Below, in pieces: positions 10,005 to 19,181 of a stretch of DNA of 64,000 nt. The stretch comes from Polaromonas sp. AER18D-145 (GTDB lineage: Bacteria > Pseudomonadota > Gammaproteobacteria > Burkholderiales > Burkholderiaceae_C), in assembly GCF_002379095.1 (NCBI RefSeq), contig NZ_NBZV01000010.1, positions 1 through 64,000 of the forward strand, given 5' to 3'. A program made the translations under genes and the position numbers. Numbering within the stretch: position 1 is the first letter of the stretch; every line of letters begins with the position of its first letter. Under the pieces are notes generated by a model, which ran no database searches, was not told the DNA's origin, and was given only the letters and a program-made list of their open reading frames with translations.

Positions 10005-10349
10005 ATCAAGACCATCCTCGAAGATGTCGGCGATAACCTGTTCAACCTCGACCCTTATTACCAGCAGGGCGGCGACATGGTGCGGGTTGGCGGCCTGAGC
10101 TACCGTTGTGAGCCGGGCGCCAAAATGGGTCAGCGTATCCAGGACATGCGCCTGAATGGCAAGCCCGTCGAAGCCGGAAAAAACTACAAGGTGGCCAGCT
10201 GGGCGCCGGTCCAGGAAGCCAGCAAGAATGCCGGACCGCCCGTCTGGGAGGTTGTCGAGACTTACCTGAAGGCGCACAAGGTCCTGAAACCGCCCAAACT
10301 CAATGTGCCGAGCCTGGTCGGCATGGCCGGCAACCCCGGCCTGGCCTGA
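10005..10349 (+). pseudogene. soxB: C-terminal remnant of soxB (thiosulfohydrolase)
   Basis: From 10005 the frame reads IKTILEDVGDNLFNLDPYYQ, then GGDMVRVGGLSYRCEP and GQRIQDMRLNGKPVEAGKNY, to a TGA at 10347-10349: 114 residues matching the end of SoxB, the periplasmic hydrolase that releases sulfate from the SoxY carrier in the Sox pathway. A full SoxB is about 570 residues, and the metal-binding N-terminal domain is absent. There is no start signal at the junction. An ATG at 10077 leads a 90-residue frame, but it would lack the catalytic domain. Confidence 0.82.
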
Positions 10350-10395
10350 GGCGCCTGGCGCCGGGTTCAGCCGGCAGCGGCTGACACTTCCTGAC

Positions 10396-10431
10396 AAAAC
10401 CCGGGCGCCTTGGTGGCGGCCCGGGTTTCGT
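10396..10431 (+). terminator. Rho-independent terminator after the soxB remnant
   Basis: AAACCCGGGC, a short GC-rich loop, then GCCCGGGTTT followed by TCGTCATTT: a strong stem with a modest T-rich end. It isolates the sox remnant from the sucA operon. Confidence 0.6.
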
Positions 10432-10594
10432 CATTTAGCCATTCGGTGGCACAATTAGAAGGTGTTTCTGAAGGCCCTTCCTTGCCACAGTCGCATCCGC
10501 TAATCGGTCCAGCCGTGTTGCGGAAGGTTAATCAACCAGCCACATCCTGTTGTGGCCAGCTAATGTTTCCCCAAGGGAAACGGAGGTCAGCGTA

Positions 10595-13474
10595 ATGAGT
10601 TCCCTGCCGGCGGCATCGTCCGTCTATTCGGCCTATCAAGGCAACACCTATCTCTTCGGCGGCAATGCGCCCTATGTCGAAGAGATGTACGAAAACTACC
10701 TTGCCAACCCCGGCAGCGTGCCCGACAACTGGCGCGAGTATTTCGACGCCCTGCAAAATGTGCCCGCCGTTGACGGCAGCAACGCCAAAGACGTGCCGCA
10801 CCTGCCGGTCGTCAACGCTTTCGCCGAACGCGCCAAGCAGGGCGTGACCCGTGTGGTGGGTGCTTCCACCGCCGATTCCGAGTGGGGGCGCAAACGCACG
10901 GCCGTTCAGCAGCTGATTGCCGCCTACCGCAACGTCGGCGCCCGCTGGGCCGACCTGGACCCCCTCAAACGCACCGAGCGCGACAACATTCCCGAGCTCG
11001 ACCCGTCTTTCTACGGGTTCACCGATGCTGACCAGGAAGCGGTGTTCAACACCAGCAACACCTTCTTCGGCAAGGAAACCATGAGCCTGCGCGAGCTGCT
11101 CAATGCGCTGCGCGAGACCTACTGCGGCACCATCGGTGCCGAGTACATGTACATGACGGACCAGAACCAGAAGCGCTGGTGGCAGCAAAAACTCGAAGGC
11201 ATCCGCAGCAAGCCTCATTTCACGCCCGAGAAGAAACGCCACATCCTGGACCGCCTGTCGGCGGCGGAAGGCCTGGAGCGTTTCCTCCACACCAAGTATG
11301 TCGGGCAAAAACGCTTCTCGCTCGAAGGCGGCGAGAGCTTCATCGCCAGCATGGACGAGTTGATCCAGCGCGGCGGCAGCATCGGCGTGCAGGAAATCGT
11401 GATTGGCATGGCCCACCGCGGCCGCCTGAACGTGCTGGTCAACTCGCTGGGCAAGGTGCCGGCCGACCTGTTTGCCGAGTTTGAGCACACCGCCCCGGAA
11501 GACCTGCCCAGCGGCGACGTCAAGTACCACCAGGGTTTCAGCTCCGACGTCACCACCCCCGGCGGGCCGGTGCACCTGAGCCTGGCGTTCAATCCCTCGC
11601 ACCTCGAAATCGTCAACCCGGTGGTCGAAGGCTCGGTGCGCGCCCGCATGGACCGTCGTGCCGACCCCAAGGGCCTGCAGGTGTTGCCGGTGCTGGTGCA
11701 CGGCGATGCGGCGTTTGCCGGGCAGGGCGTGGTCATGGAGACCCTGGCGCTGGCCGAAACCCGGGGTTATTCCACCGGCGGCACGGTGCACATCGTGATC
11801 AACAACCAGATCGGCTTCACCACCAGCGACCCGCGCGACAGCCGCTCCACGCTGTACTGCACCGACGTCGTCAAGATGATCGAGGCACCCGTGCTGCACG
11901 TCAACGGCGACGACCCGGAAGCCGTGGTGCTCGCCACCCAGCTCGCGCTCGAGTTCCGCATGGAGTTCCAGAAGGACGTCGTGGTCGACATCATCTGTTT
12001 CCGCAAGCTGGGCCACAACGAGCAGGACACGCCGGCGCTCACGCAGCCGCTGATGTACAAGAAAATTGCGCAACACCCCGGTACCCGCAAGCTGTACGCC
12101 GACAAGCTGGCGGCGCAGGGCATGGGCGAGACGCTGGGTGACGACATGGTCAAGGCCGTGCGCGCCGCGCTGGACGCCGGCAAGAGCACCTTTGACCCGG
12201 TCATCACCAACTTCAAGAGCAAGTACGCGGTGGACTGGAGCCCTTACCTGGGCAAGAAGTGGACCGACGCCGGCGACACCGCCATTCCGATGGCCGAGTG
12301 GAAACGCCTGTCCGAAAAAATCAGCACCATCCCGCCGACGGTCACGGCCCACCAGCTCGTCAAGAAGGTCTACGACGACCGCGCGGCCATGGGCCGCGGT
12401 GACATTCCGGTGGACTGGGGCATGGGCGAACACATGGCGCTGGCCTCGCTGGTGGCCAGCGGCTACCCGGTGCGCCTGTCCGGGGAGGACTGCGGACGCG
12501 GCACCTTCACCCACCGCCATTCGGTGATCCACGACCAGAGCCGCGAGAAGTGGGACACCGGCACCTATGTGCCGCTGCAGAACGTGGCCGACAACCAGGC
12601 CCCGTTTGTGGTCATCGACTCCATCCTGTCGGAAGAGGCGGTGCTGGCGTTCGAATACGGCTATGCCTCCAACGATCCCAACACGCTGGTGATCTGGGAA
12701 GCCCAGTTCGGCGACTTCGCCAATGGTGCGCAGGTCGTGATCGACCAGTTCATCGCCTCGGGCGAGGTCAAGTGGGGCCGTGTCAACGGCATCACGCTGA
12801 TGCTGCCGCACGGCTACGAAGGCCAGGGGCCGGAGCACAGCTCGGCGCGCCTGGAGCGTTTCATGCAGCTGTCGGCCGACACCAACATGCAGGTGGTCCA
12901 GCCGACCACGGCCAGCCAGATCTTCCATGTTCTGCGCCGCCAGATGGTGCGCAACCTGCGCAAGCCGCTGGTCATCATGACGCCCAAGTCGCTGCTGCGC
13001 AACAAGGACGCCACCTCGCCACTGTCCGAGTTCACCAAGGGCGGTTTCCAGACGGTGATTCCCGACAGCGGCGGGCTCAAGGCCGACAAGGTCAAGCGTG
13101 TGGTCGCCTGTTCGGGCAAGGTTTACTACGACCTGGCCAAGAAGCGCGAGGAAAAGGGCGCGGACGACGTCGCCATCCTGCGTGTGGAGCAGCTCTATCC
13201 CTTTCCGCACAAGGCCTTCGCGGCCGAGCTGAAGAAGTACCCGAATGTCACCGACATCGTCTGGTGCCAGGACGAGCCGCAGAACCAGGGCGCCTGGTTC
13301 TTCGTGCAGCACTACATCCATGAAAACATGGCCGAAGGCCAGAAGCTGGGTTACTCGGGCCGTGCGGCCTCGGCGTCCCCGGCCGTGGGTTATTCGCACC
13401 TGCACCAGGAGCAGCAAAAAGCGCTGGTCGACGGCGCCTTCGGCAAGCTCAAGGGCTTTGTCCTGACCAAATAA
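10595..13474 (+). CDS. sucA: 2-oxoglutarate dehydrogenase E1 component
   Basis: A 959-residue thiamine-diphosphate enzyme that decarboxylates 2-oxoglutarate and passes the succinyl group to the lipoyl arm of SucB (TCA cycle, cytosol). The N-terminal E2-binding segment (SYLFGGNAPYVEEMYENYL region, about 14-35) and the motif GMAHRGRLNVLVN (about 270-283) are visible, with the C-terminal transketolase-like domain to the end. The start at 10595 has CGGAGGT about eight bases upstream; the frame also opens at 10550, but that adds 15 residues with no family match. It is the first gene of sucA-sucB-lpdA. Confidence 0.95.
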   Translation: MSSLPAASSVYSAYQGNTYLFGGNAPYVEEMYENYLANPGSVPDNWREYFDALQNVPAVDGSNAKDVPHLPVVNAFAERAKQGVTRVVGASTADSEWGRKRTAVQQLIAAYRNVGARWADLDPLKRTERDNIPELDPSFYGFTDADQEAVFNTSNTFFGKETMSLRELLNALRETYCGTIGAEYMYMTDQNQKRWWQQKLEGIRSKPHFTPEKKRHILDRLSAAEGLERFLHTKYVGQKRFSLEGGESFIASMDELIQRGGSIGVQEIVIGMAHRGRLNVLVNSLGKVPADLFAEFEHTAPEDLPSGDVKYHQGFSSDVTTPGGPVHLSLAFNPSHLEIVNPVVEGSVRARMDRRADPKGLQVLPVLVHGDAAFAGQGVVMETLALAETRGYSTGGTVHIVINNQIGFTTSDPRDSRSTLYCTDVVKMIEAPVLHVNGDDPEAVVLATQLALEFRMEFQKDVVVDIICFRKLGHNEQDTPALTQPLMYKKIAQHPGTRKLYADKLAAQGMGETLGDDMVKAVRAALDAGKSTFDPVITNFKSKYAVDWSPYLGKKWTDAGDTAIPMAEWKRLSEKISTIPPTVTAHQLVKKVYDDRAAMGRGDIPVDWGMGEHMALASLVASGYPVRLSGEDCGRGTFTHRHSVIHDQSREKWDTGTYVPLQNVADNQAPFVVIDSILSEEAVLAFEYGYASNDPNTLVIWEAQFGDFANGAQVVIDQFIASGEVKWGRVNGITLMLPHGYEGQGPEHSSARLERFMQLSADTNMQVVQPTTASQIFHVLRRQMVRNLRKPLVIMTPKSLLRNKDATSPLSEFTKGGFQTVIPDSGGLKADKVKRVVACSGKVYYDLAKKREEKGADDVAILRVEQLYPFPHKAFAAELKKYPNVTDIVWCQDEPQNQGAWFFVQHYIHENMAEGQKLGYSGRAASASPAVGYSHLHQEQQKALVDGAFGKLKGFVLTK

Positions 13475-13528
13475 GAGGGCTGCGCCGGCTGGCGCACCCC
13501 ATCGAACCCACAACCCGAAAGAATTCAC

Positions 13529-14806
13529 ATGGCTATCGTAGAAGTCAAGGTCCCGCAGTTGTCCGAATCCGTGGCGGAAGCCACCATGCTGCAATGGAAG
13601 AAAAAAGTCGGCGACGCCATCGCCATCGACGAAATCCTGATCGAGATCGAAACCGACAAGGTGGTGCTGGAAGTGCCCGCGCCTGCCGCCGGTGTCCTGG
13701 CCGAAATCCTGGTCGCCGACGGCGGCACGGTGACCGCCGAGCAGCTGATTGCCAGAATCGATACCGAGGGCAAGGTCGCTGCTGCTGCACCTGCCGCAGC
13801 AGCGGCTGCGACGGCTGTGGCCACTGCCTCCGCCCCCGCCAGTGCGCCTGCGGCTTCCGGTGGCAGCATGGCTGGTGTACCGATGCCTGCCGCCGCCAAG
13901 CTGATGGCCGATAACCAGCTGGCTTCCGGCTCGGTTCCCGGCACCGGCAAGGATGGCCGTGTCACCAAGGGCGACGTGCTAATCGCGGTGGCCGGTGGCG
14001 CTCCCTCTGCTCCTAAATCAGTAGCTGTCAGCGCAATACCTACGGGCGCTCCAACCACTTCCTTGCCTAAAGTGGCGGCGCCGGCCAAGGCCCGCGACCT
14101 GGGCGACCGTCCCGAGCAGCGCGTGCCCATGAGCCGCCTGCGTGCCCGCATTGCCGAGCGTCTGCTGCAATCGCAGTCGACCAACGCCATCCTGACGACC
14201 TTCAATGAAGTCAACATGGCGCCGGTCATGGAGATGCGCAAGAAGTTCCAGGACCAGTTCACCAAGGAGCACGGCGTGAAGATCGGCTTCATGAGCTTCT
14301 TTGTGAAAGCCGCCGTGCATGCGCTGAAGAAATTTCCGGTGATCAATGCTTCGGTTGACGGCAATGACATCGTCTACCACGGCTATTTCGACATCGGCAT
14401 CGCCGTCGGTTCCCCGCGCGGCCTGGTGGTGCCCATCCTGCGCAATGCCGACCAGATGAGTTTTGCCGACATCGAAAAGAAGATTGCCGAGTTCGGAAAA
14501 AAAGCACAGGAAGGCAAGCTCGGCATTGAAGAAATGACCGGCGGCACGTTCTCGATTTCCAACGGTGGCACCTTCGGATCCATGTTGTCGACCCCGATCA
14601 TCAACCCGCCGCAGTCGGCCATCCTGGGCGTGCATGCCACCAAGGACCGCGCCGTTGTAGAGAACGGTCAGATCGTGATCCGCCCGATGAACTACCTCGC
14701 CATGAGCTACGACCACCGCATCATCGACGGCCGTGAAGCCGTGCTGGGCCTGGTCGCGATGAAGGAAGCGCTGGAAGATCCGGCTCGTCTGCTATTCGAT
14801 ATCTAA
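13529..14806 (+). CDS. sucB: Dihydrolipoamide succinyltransferase, E2 of 2-oxoglutarate dehydrogenase
   Basis: A 425-residue core subunit. The lipoyl domain occupies residues 1-77 with the lipoylated K44 in [13 protein letters not shown], then an Ala/Pro-rich linker, the peripheral-subunit-binding domain (about 117-156), a second linker, and the catalytic domain (about 190-425) with H396 and D400 in SYDHRIIDG. The second linker, around residues 160-176, is encoded by a copy of the dispersed repeat (14008-14055), which keeps the frame open. It follows sucA by 54 bases. Confidence 0.95.
   Translation: MAIVEVKVPQLSESVAEATMLQWKKKVGDAIAIDEILIEIETDKVVLEVPAPAAGVLAEILVADGGTVTAEQLIARIDTEGKVAAAAPAAAAAATAVATASAPASAPAASGGSMAGVPMPAAAKLMADNQLASGSVPGTGKDGRVTKGDVLIAVAGGAPSAPKSVAVSAIPTGAPTTSLPKVAAPAKARDLGDRPEQRVPMSRLRARIAERLLQSQSTNAILTTFNEVNMAPVMEMRKKFQDQFTKEHGVKIGFMSFFVKAAVHALKKFPVINASVDGNDIVYHGYFDIGIAVGSPRGLVVPILRNADQMSFADIEKKIAEFGKKAQEGKLGIEEMTGGTFSISNGGTFGSMLSTPIINPPQSAILGVHATKDRAVVENGQIVIRPMNYLAMSYDHRIIDGREAVLGLVAMKEALEDPARLLFDI
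14008..14055. repeat. Dispersed small repeat, copy C (inside sucB linker)
   Basis: AATCAGTAGCTGTCAGCG followed by CAATACCTACGGGCGCT matches the forward form of the element (tag AGTAGCTGTCAGCGCAA, spacer, GGGCGCT). It is in frame with sucB and encodes the linker between the E1/E3-binding domain and the catalytic domain. Confidence 0.6.
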
Positions 14807-14846
14807 AGCTAATGCGCGACCTCATGGCGGCATGGCGGGTCCTGTT

Positions 14847-14887
14847 CGGGCAATTCTCACGTACTTGGCGTACGTTCCGGTTGCCCG
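14847..14887. repeat. Long imperfect palindrome between sucB and lpdA
   Basis: CGGGCAA at 14847 pairs with TTGCCCG at 14881, and CACGTAC at 14858 pairs with GTACG near 14870, giving a stem of about 17 base pairs with mismatches around a TTGGC loop. There is no T run, so it is more likely an mRNA processing or stabilising hairpin than a terminator. The whole sucB-lpdA gap is 135 bases. Confidence 0.6.
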
Positions 14888-14941
14888 TCACCCGCACCTT
14901 GCCCTGAAGCCGCTCGCTACGCTTTCAACCAAGGAATCACC

Positions 14942-16369
14942 ATGTCCAAACAATTTGACGTCATCGTCATCGGTGGCGGCCCCGGCGGCTACATCGCCGC
15001 CATCCGCGCTGCCCAGCTGGGCTTCAACGTGGCCTGCATCGACGAGTGGAAAAACGCCAAGGGCGGCCCGGCCCTGGGCGGTACCTGCACCAACATCGGC
15101 TGCATTCCGTCCAAGGCCTTGCTGCAATCGTCCGAACATTACGACCATGCCGCTCACCACTTTGCCGACCATGGCATCGAGGTCAAGGGCCTGGGCCTGG
15201 ACGTCGCGAAGATGCTGGCGCGCAAGGACACGGTCGTCAAGCAGAACAACGACGGCATCGTCTACCTGTTCAAGAAGAACAAGGTCACCTTCTTCCATGG
15301 CCGGGGTTCTTTCGTCGCGGCGAAGGACGGTCTCTATGACATCAAGGTGGCGGGAGCCGCCGAGGAAACCCTCTCCGGCAAACATGTCATCGTGGCCACG
15401 GGTTCGAATGCACGCGCCTTGCCCGGCGCGCCTTTCGACGAGGAAACAATCCTGTCCAACGACGGTGCCCTGCGCATCGGTGCGGTGCCCAAAAAGCTGG
15501 GCCTGATCGGCTCCGGCGTGATCGGCCTGGAAATGGGCTCGGTCTGGCGGCGCCTCGGTGCCGAGGTGACCATTCTGGAAGGTCTGCCCACCTTCCTGGG
15601 TGCTGTTGATCAGCAGATCGCCAAGGAAGCGCACAAGGCCTTTGTCAAGCAGGGCCTGAAGATCGAGCTCGGCGTCAAAGTCGGTGAGATCAAGACCGAC
15701 AAAAAAGGTGTGTCCGTCGCCTGGACCAACGCCAAGGGCGAGGCCCAGACGCTCGATGTCGACAAGCTGATTGTCTCGATCGGCCGGGCCGCCAACACCA
15801 TTGGCCTGGCGCCGGAAACCGTGGGCCTGAAGCTCGACGAGCGTGGCGCCATCGTGGTCGACGAGGAATGCAAAACCAATTTGCCCAACGTCTGGGCCGT
15901 CGGTGATGTGGTGCGCGGCCCCATGCTGGCGCACAAGGCGGAAGAAGAGGGCGTGGCGGTAGCCGAGCGCATCGCCGGCCAGCACGGCCATGTCAACTTC
16001 AACACCATTCCCTGGGTCATCTACACCAACCCCGAGATTGCCTGGGTCGGGCAGACCGAAGAACAGCTCAAGGCGGCGGGCCGGGCCTACAAGGCCGGCA
16101 CCTTCCCCTTCATGGCCAATGGCCGCGCGCGCGCCCTGGGTGACACCACCGGCATGGTGAAAATGCTGGCGGACGCCACCACCGACGAAATTCTCGGCGT
16201 GCACATCGTCGGCCCCTTCGCCAGCGAACTGATCGCCGAATGTGTGGTGGCCATGGAATTCCGTGCCAGCGCAGAGGACATTGCGAGAATCTGCCATGCC
16301 CATCCGTCGCTCAGCGAGGCCACCAAGGAGGCGGCGCTGGCCGTCGACAAGCGGACGCTGAATTTCTGA
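14942..16369 (+). CDS. lpdA: Dihydrolipoamide dehydrogenase, E3
   Basis: A 475-residue flavoprotein that reoxidises dihydrolipoamide with NAD. The FAD site is [10 protein letters not shown] (11-20), the redox disulfide is C49/C54 in [13 protein letters not shown], the NAD site is [11 protein letters not shown] (about 190-200), and the C-terminal interface has HAHPSLSEA with the catalytic histidine. It is the third gene of the 2-oxoglutarate dehydrogenase operon, so it probably serves that complex first. The AAGGA upstream of the ATG is a good ribosome binding site. Confidence 0.95.
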   Translation: MSKQFDVIVIGGGPGGYIAAIRAAQLGFNVACIDEWKNAKGGPALGGTCTNIGCIPSKALLQSSEHYDHAAHHFADHGIEVKGLGLDVAKMLARKDTVVKQNNDGIVYLFKKNKVTFFHGRGSFVAAKDGLYDIKVAGAAEETLSGKHVIVATGSNARALPGAPFDEETILSNDGALRIGAVPKKLGLIGSGVIGLEMGSVWRRLGAEVTILEGLPTFLGAVDQQIAKEAHKAFVKQGLKIELGVKVGEIKTDKKGVSVAWTNAKGEAQTLDVDKLIVSIGRAANTIGLAPETVGLKLDERGAIVVDEECKTNLPNVWAVGDVVRGPMLAHKAEEEGVAVAERIAGQHGHVNFNTIPWVIYTNPEIAWVGQTEEQLKAAGRAYKAGTFPFMANGRARALGDTTGMVKMLADATTDEILGVHIVGPFASELIAECVVAMEFRASAEDIARICHAHPSLSEATKEAALAVDKRTLNF

Positions 16370-16392
16370 TTCCCGGCATCGAAGTCTTGACG

Positions 16393-17490
16393 ATGTCGGT
16401 GCGTTCGGATTACGAGTCTGAACTGAAGACGCGGGGTTACACCAGTGACCCCGCCCAGTTGCGGGCGGTGGACGCGCTGGAGCGTTGCGCCACCGAGTGG
16501 GCGGCGTTCAAGGAGAAGCGTTCCAATCCGCTCAAGAAGCTGATCAACAGGCCCGACATTCCGCGCGGGGTTTACATGCACGGCGGGGTGGGGCGCGGCA
16601 AAAGCTTTCTGATGGACTGCTTTTACAACGCGGTTCCGCTCAAGCGCAAGACGCGCCTGCATTTTCACGAGTTCATGCGTGAAGTCCACCGGGAACTGCG
16701 CGACCTCCAGGGCACGGTCAATCCGCTCGACGAGCTGGGCAAACGTATTGCCAAACGTTACCGCCTCATCTGCTTTGACGAGTTTCACGTCGCCGACATC
16801 ACCGATGCGATGATTCTGCACCGCCTGCTGGCGGCGCTGTTTGACAACGGCGTAGGTTTTGTCACCACCTCCAATTTCCATCCTGACGACCTGTACCCGA
16901 ACGGCCTGCACCGGGACCGCATCCTCCCTGCGATTGCGCTGCTCAAGCAGAACCTTGAAGTGCTCAGCGTGGACAACGGGACCGACTACCGCCGGCGCAC
17001 GCTCGAGCAGGTCAAGCTGTACCACACGCCGCTGGGTCCGCAGGCAGACGCGGAGATGGAGGAAACTTTTCAGCGGCTGGCGGAGTCCCATGATGAATCG
17101 CCGGTGCTGCATATCGAGTCACGGAAAATCCATGCCAGGCGCAAGGCGGGCGGCGTCGTCTGGTTCGATTTCAAGACCCTGTGCGGCGGGCCGCGTTCGC
17201 AAAATGACTATCTGGAAATCGCCACCCAGTTTCACACGGTGCTTCTCAGCAATGTGCCGCACATGCCCGTGCGCATGGCATCCGAGGCGCGGCGCTTTAC
17301 CTGGCTCGTCGATGTGTTGTACGACCGGCGTGTCAAACTCATCATGTCGGCGGAAGTCCCCCCTGAGGCGTTATATACAGAAGGTCCCCTGGCACACGAG
17401 TTTCCCCGGACGGTGTCCAGGCTCAATGAAATGCAGTCTGCCGAGTTTCTTGCGCTGGAGCGCAGAAATGTGGATACCACCCTGACATGA
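16393..17490 (+). CDS. zapE: AFG1-family ATPase, cell division protein ZapE
   Basis: A 365-residue P-loop ATPase. Walker A is GGVGRGKS (64-71), Walker B is CFDEFHVAD (about 128-136), and the sensor region TTSNFHPDDLYPNGLHR is the AFG1/ZapE signature. In E. coli ZapE binds FtsZ late in division. The start at 16393 is only 23 bases after lpdA, and the frame open to 16240 inside lpdA is not coding. In Burkholderiales this gene often follows the 2-oxoglutarate dehydrogenase genes. It overlaps the next gene by four bases (ATGA). Confidence 0.9.
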   Translation: MSVRSDYESELKTRGYTSDPAQLRAVDALERCATEWAAFKEKRSNPLKKLINRPDIPRGVYMHGGVGRGKSFLMDCFYNAVPLKRKTRLHFHEFMREVHRELRDLQGTVNPLDELGKRIAKRYRLICFDEFHVADITDAMILHRLLAALFDNGVGFVTTSNFHPDDLYPNGLHRDRILPAIALLKQNLEVLSVDNGTDYRRRTLEQVKLYHTPLGPQADAEMEETFQRLAESHDESPVLHIESRKIHARRKAGGVVWFDFKTLCGGPRSQNDYLEIATQFHTVLLSNVPHMPVRMASEARRFTWLVDVLYDRRVKLIMSAEVPPEALYTEGPLAHEFPRTVSRLNEMQSAEFLALERRNVDTTLT

Positions 17491-18131
17491 AAAAACTGTT
17501 TCTTTTTCTGCTGCTGTCCACCCTGGGTTTCGCTTCAAGCGCTCAGACCCAGGATGAACTGGTGTCGGCCGCCGCCGATCGCGAACGGCAGCGCATCAAC
17601 GCCGAGCGCACCACCCTGGAGGCGGCGTTTGATGCGGAAGAAGACGCCTGCTACAAGAGGTTTTTTGTCAACAACTGCCTCAATGCCATCAAAGCCAGAC
17701 GGCGCGAGGCGATGGCCGACCTGAAGTTCCGGGAAGTTGCCCTCAATGAGCAGGAGCGCAGGCAAAAGGCGGCCGAGCAGGTTCGCAAGACCGAGGAAAA
17801 ATCGTCGCCCGAGGCTGAGCGGCAGGCGGCCGAGCGCCGCGCGACGGCGCTGGAGGCCACCAAAGCCCGGGAAGAGCGGACGCGCCAGAAGGCCAGCGAC
17901 CGCATTGATTTGAAGCAGAACGAAGCGGTGAATGCGGCCGAGGCTGCCGGCAAGGACCAGGGTTCGAAGGCGCGGGCCCAGGCGCGTGCAGACAAACAGG
18001 CCGCCAGTGCCAAAGAGGCCCAGATTTACAAGGACAAGCAGCAGGAAGCGCAGGAGAGAAAAGCCACCCGCGAGCAGAGGCTGCGCGAGCAGACCAAGCC
18101 GGCGGCCAAGCCCTTGCCCGCACCTGGCTGA
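17487..18131 (+). CDS. Exported coiled-coil protein of unknown function
   Basis: A 214-residue protein starting inside the zapE stop (ATGA overlap). Residues 1-19 are a signal peptide (MKKLFLFLLLSTLGFASSA). The mature part is almost wholly Ala, Glu, Arg, Lys and Gln in heptad-like order (for example about 90-200), so a long charged coiled coil is expected in the periplasm. A cysteine pair, CYKRFFVNNC, lies near residues 54-63 and could form a disulfide. I do not recognise a named family. Translational coupling to zapE hints at a role linked to division or the envelope. Confidence 0.72.
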   Translation: MKKLFLFLLLSTLGFASSAQTQDELVSAAADRERQRINAERTTLEAAFDAEEDACYKRFFVNNCLNAIKARRREAMADLKFREVALNEQERRQKAAEQVRKTEEKSSPEAERQAAERRATALEATKAREERTRQKASDRIDLKQNEAVNAAEAAGKDQGSKARAQARADKQAASAKEAQIYKDKQQEAQERKATREQRLREQTKPAAKPLPAPG

Positions 18132-18133
18132 GG

Positions 18134-18892
18134 TCAGGCCAGCGCCTCCAACTTGACGATCACCAGCGACAGGTTGTCACCGCTGCCATGAGCCCGCGAC
18201 CGCGCTTTCTGGATCAGGAATTCGGTGGCCTCGCGCGGCGACAACATTGACAAGGCGGAGCCCATCTCACTGGGACTGAAATAATGCCAGACACCGTCGC
18301 TGCAGGCGATCAGCGAGTCGCCCGGACCCAGGTGGGGAATGTAGTGCTGGCTCACCGGTGGCGCCTCCTCGGTGCCCAGGCAGCCCATCAGGATGTTGGA
18401 CTGCGGATGCACGTTGGCTTCTTCCTCGGTGAGTTCGCCTTTGTCCACCAATGTCTGGACATACGAGTGGTCGATGGTCCGCGTGACCAGCTTGGCGCCC
18501 CGAAAATGGTAAATACGTGAGTCGCCGACGTGGACCCAGTGGCAGTCGCCGCCCGGGTTGATCACAAACGCAGCCAGCGTGCTGTGCGGCTCCTGTTCGG
18601 CGGAAATGGCCGTGAGCTTGATCACGGTGTGGGCTTCTTCCACCAGCTGTTTGAGCATGGCCACCGCATCGTCGGTGTCGGGGGCATAACGCTCGAACAG
18701 CTGTTTGGCGGTCATCATGACCTGGTCGGACGCCTTGCGCCCACCGCTTCGGCCGCCCATGCCGTCGGCCACGATGCCGAGCATGCAGCCGGCGATGCGC
18801 GGATGGCTGAGCAGGGCCACCTGGTCCTGCTGGTAGTCGCGGTCTCCCTTGTGGATACCGGTTGACGCCGTGATTCGATAACCTTTGGACAT
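18134..18892 (-). CDS. PP2C-type serine/threonine protein phosphatase
   Basis: A 252-residue metal-dependent phosphatase of the bacterial PP2C (Stp1/PrpC) type. Metal-binding motifs are GDRDYQQD (16-23), VADGMGGRSGG (41-51), HVGDSRIYHF (about 120), a distal SDGVW and the C-terminal GSGDNLSLVIV. It removes phosphates from Ser/Thr residues of proteins in the cytosol. No Hanks-type kinase lies nearby, so the partner kinase must be elsewhere. Its 3' end almost touches that of the coiled-coil gene (two bases between them). Confidence 0.9.
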   Translation of the reverse strand: MSKGYRITASTGIHKGDRDYQQDQVALLSHPRIAGCMLGIVADGMGGRSGGRKASDQVMMTAKQLFERYAPDTDDAVAMLKQLVEEAHTVIKLTAISAEQEPHSTLAAFVINPGGDCHWVHVGDSRIYHFRGAKLVTRTIDHSYVQTLVDKGELTEEEANVHPQSNILMGCLGTEEAPPVSQHYIPHLGPGDSLIACSDGVWHYFSPSEMGSALSMLSPREATEFLIQKARSRAHGSGDNLSLVIVKLEALA

Positions 18893-18977
18893 ATTGAAAT
18901 GGCCGAGTCATGTGGACTCGATTTATCTCCGTAATCAACGTATTATCAGATGAAGCTGCCCTCCCGGATCAAAAAAC

Positions 18978-19181
18978 TTGGACTTCAACCTGCACTCCCC
19001 GGAGCGTCGCCTCATAGACCTCAAAATCGAACATGCGGATCTCAATGCCCTGGTGGACCTCACCGCACATGCCGTGCCGATCGACGAGTTGATGCTCAGG
19101 CGCCTGAAAAAACGCCGCCTGCTCCTGCGTGACCTGATCTCCCAGCTCGAGCTGGCCCTCGACCCGCCCGAACCCGCCTGA
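18978..19181 (+). CDS. YdcH-like DUF465 small protein
   Basis: A 67-residue helical protein with the DUF465 pattern: SPERRLIDLKIEHADLNALV, then a C-terminal LKKRRLLLRDLISQLE. The apparent start is TTG at 18978; there is no ATG in frame that keeps the conserved N-terminus. The stop overlaps the start of the helicase gene by one base, so the two are probably translated together. The function of the family is unknown. Confidence 0.75.
   Translation: MDFNLHSPERRLIDLKIEHADLNALVDLTAHAVPIDELMLRRLKKRRLLLRDLISQLELALDPPEPA

Noticed and set aside
10077-10349. 90-residue ORF as an independent small gene
   Set aside because: It is the tail of SoxB in its native frame; similarity begins before the ATG, so it is a remnant, not a new gene.
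10532-13594. 1020-residue open frame on the - strand opposite sucA
   Set aside because: It is an antisense shadow of a clear sucA gene; its composition (His/Arg/Ala/Val-rich) is that of reverse-frame GC-rich DNA and no domain is seen.
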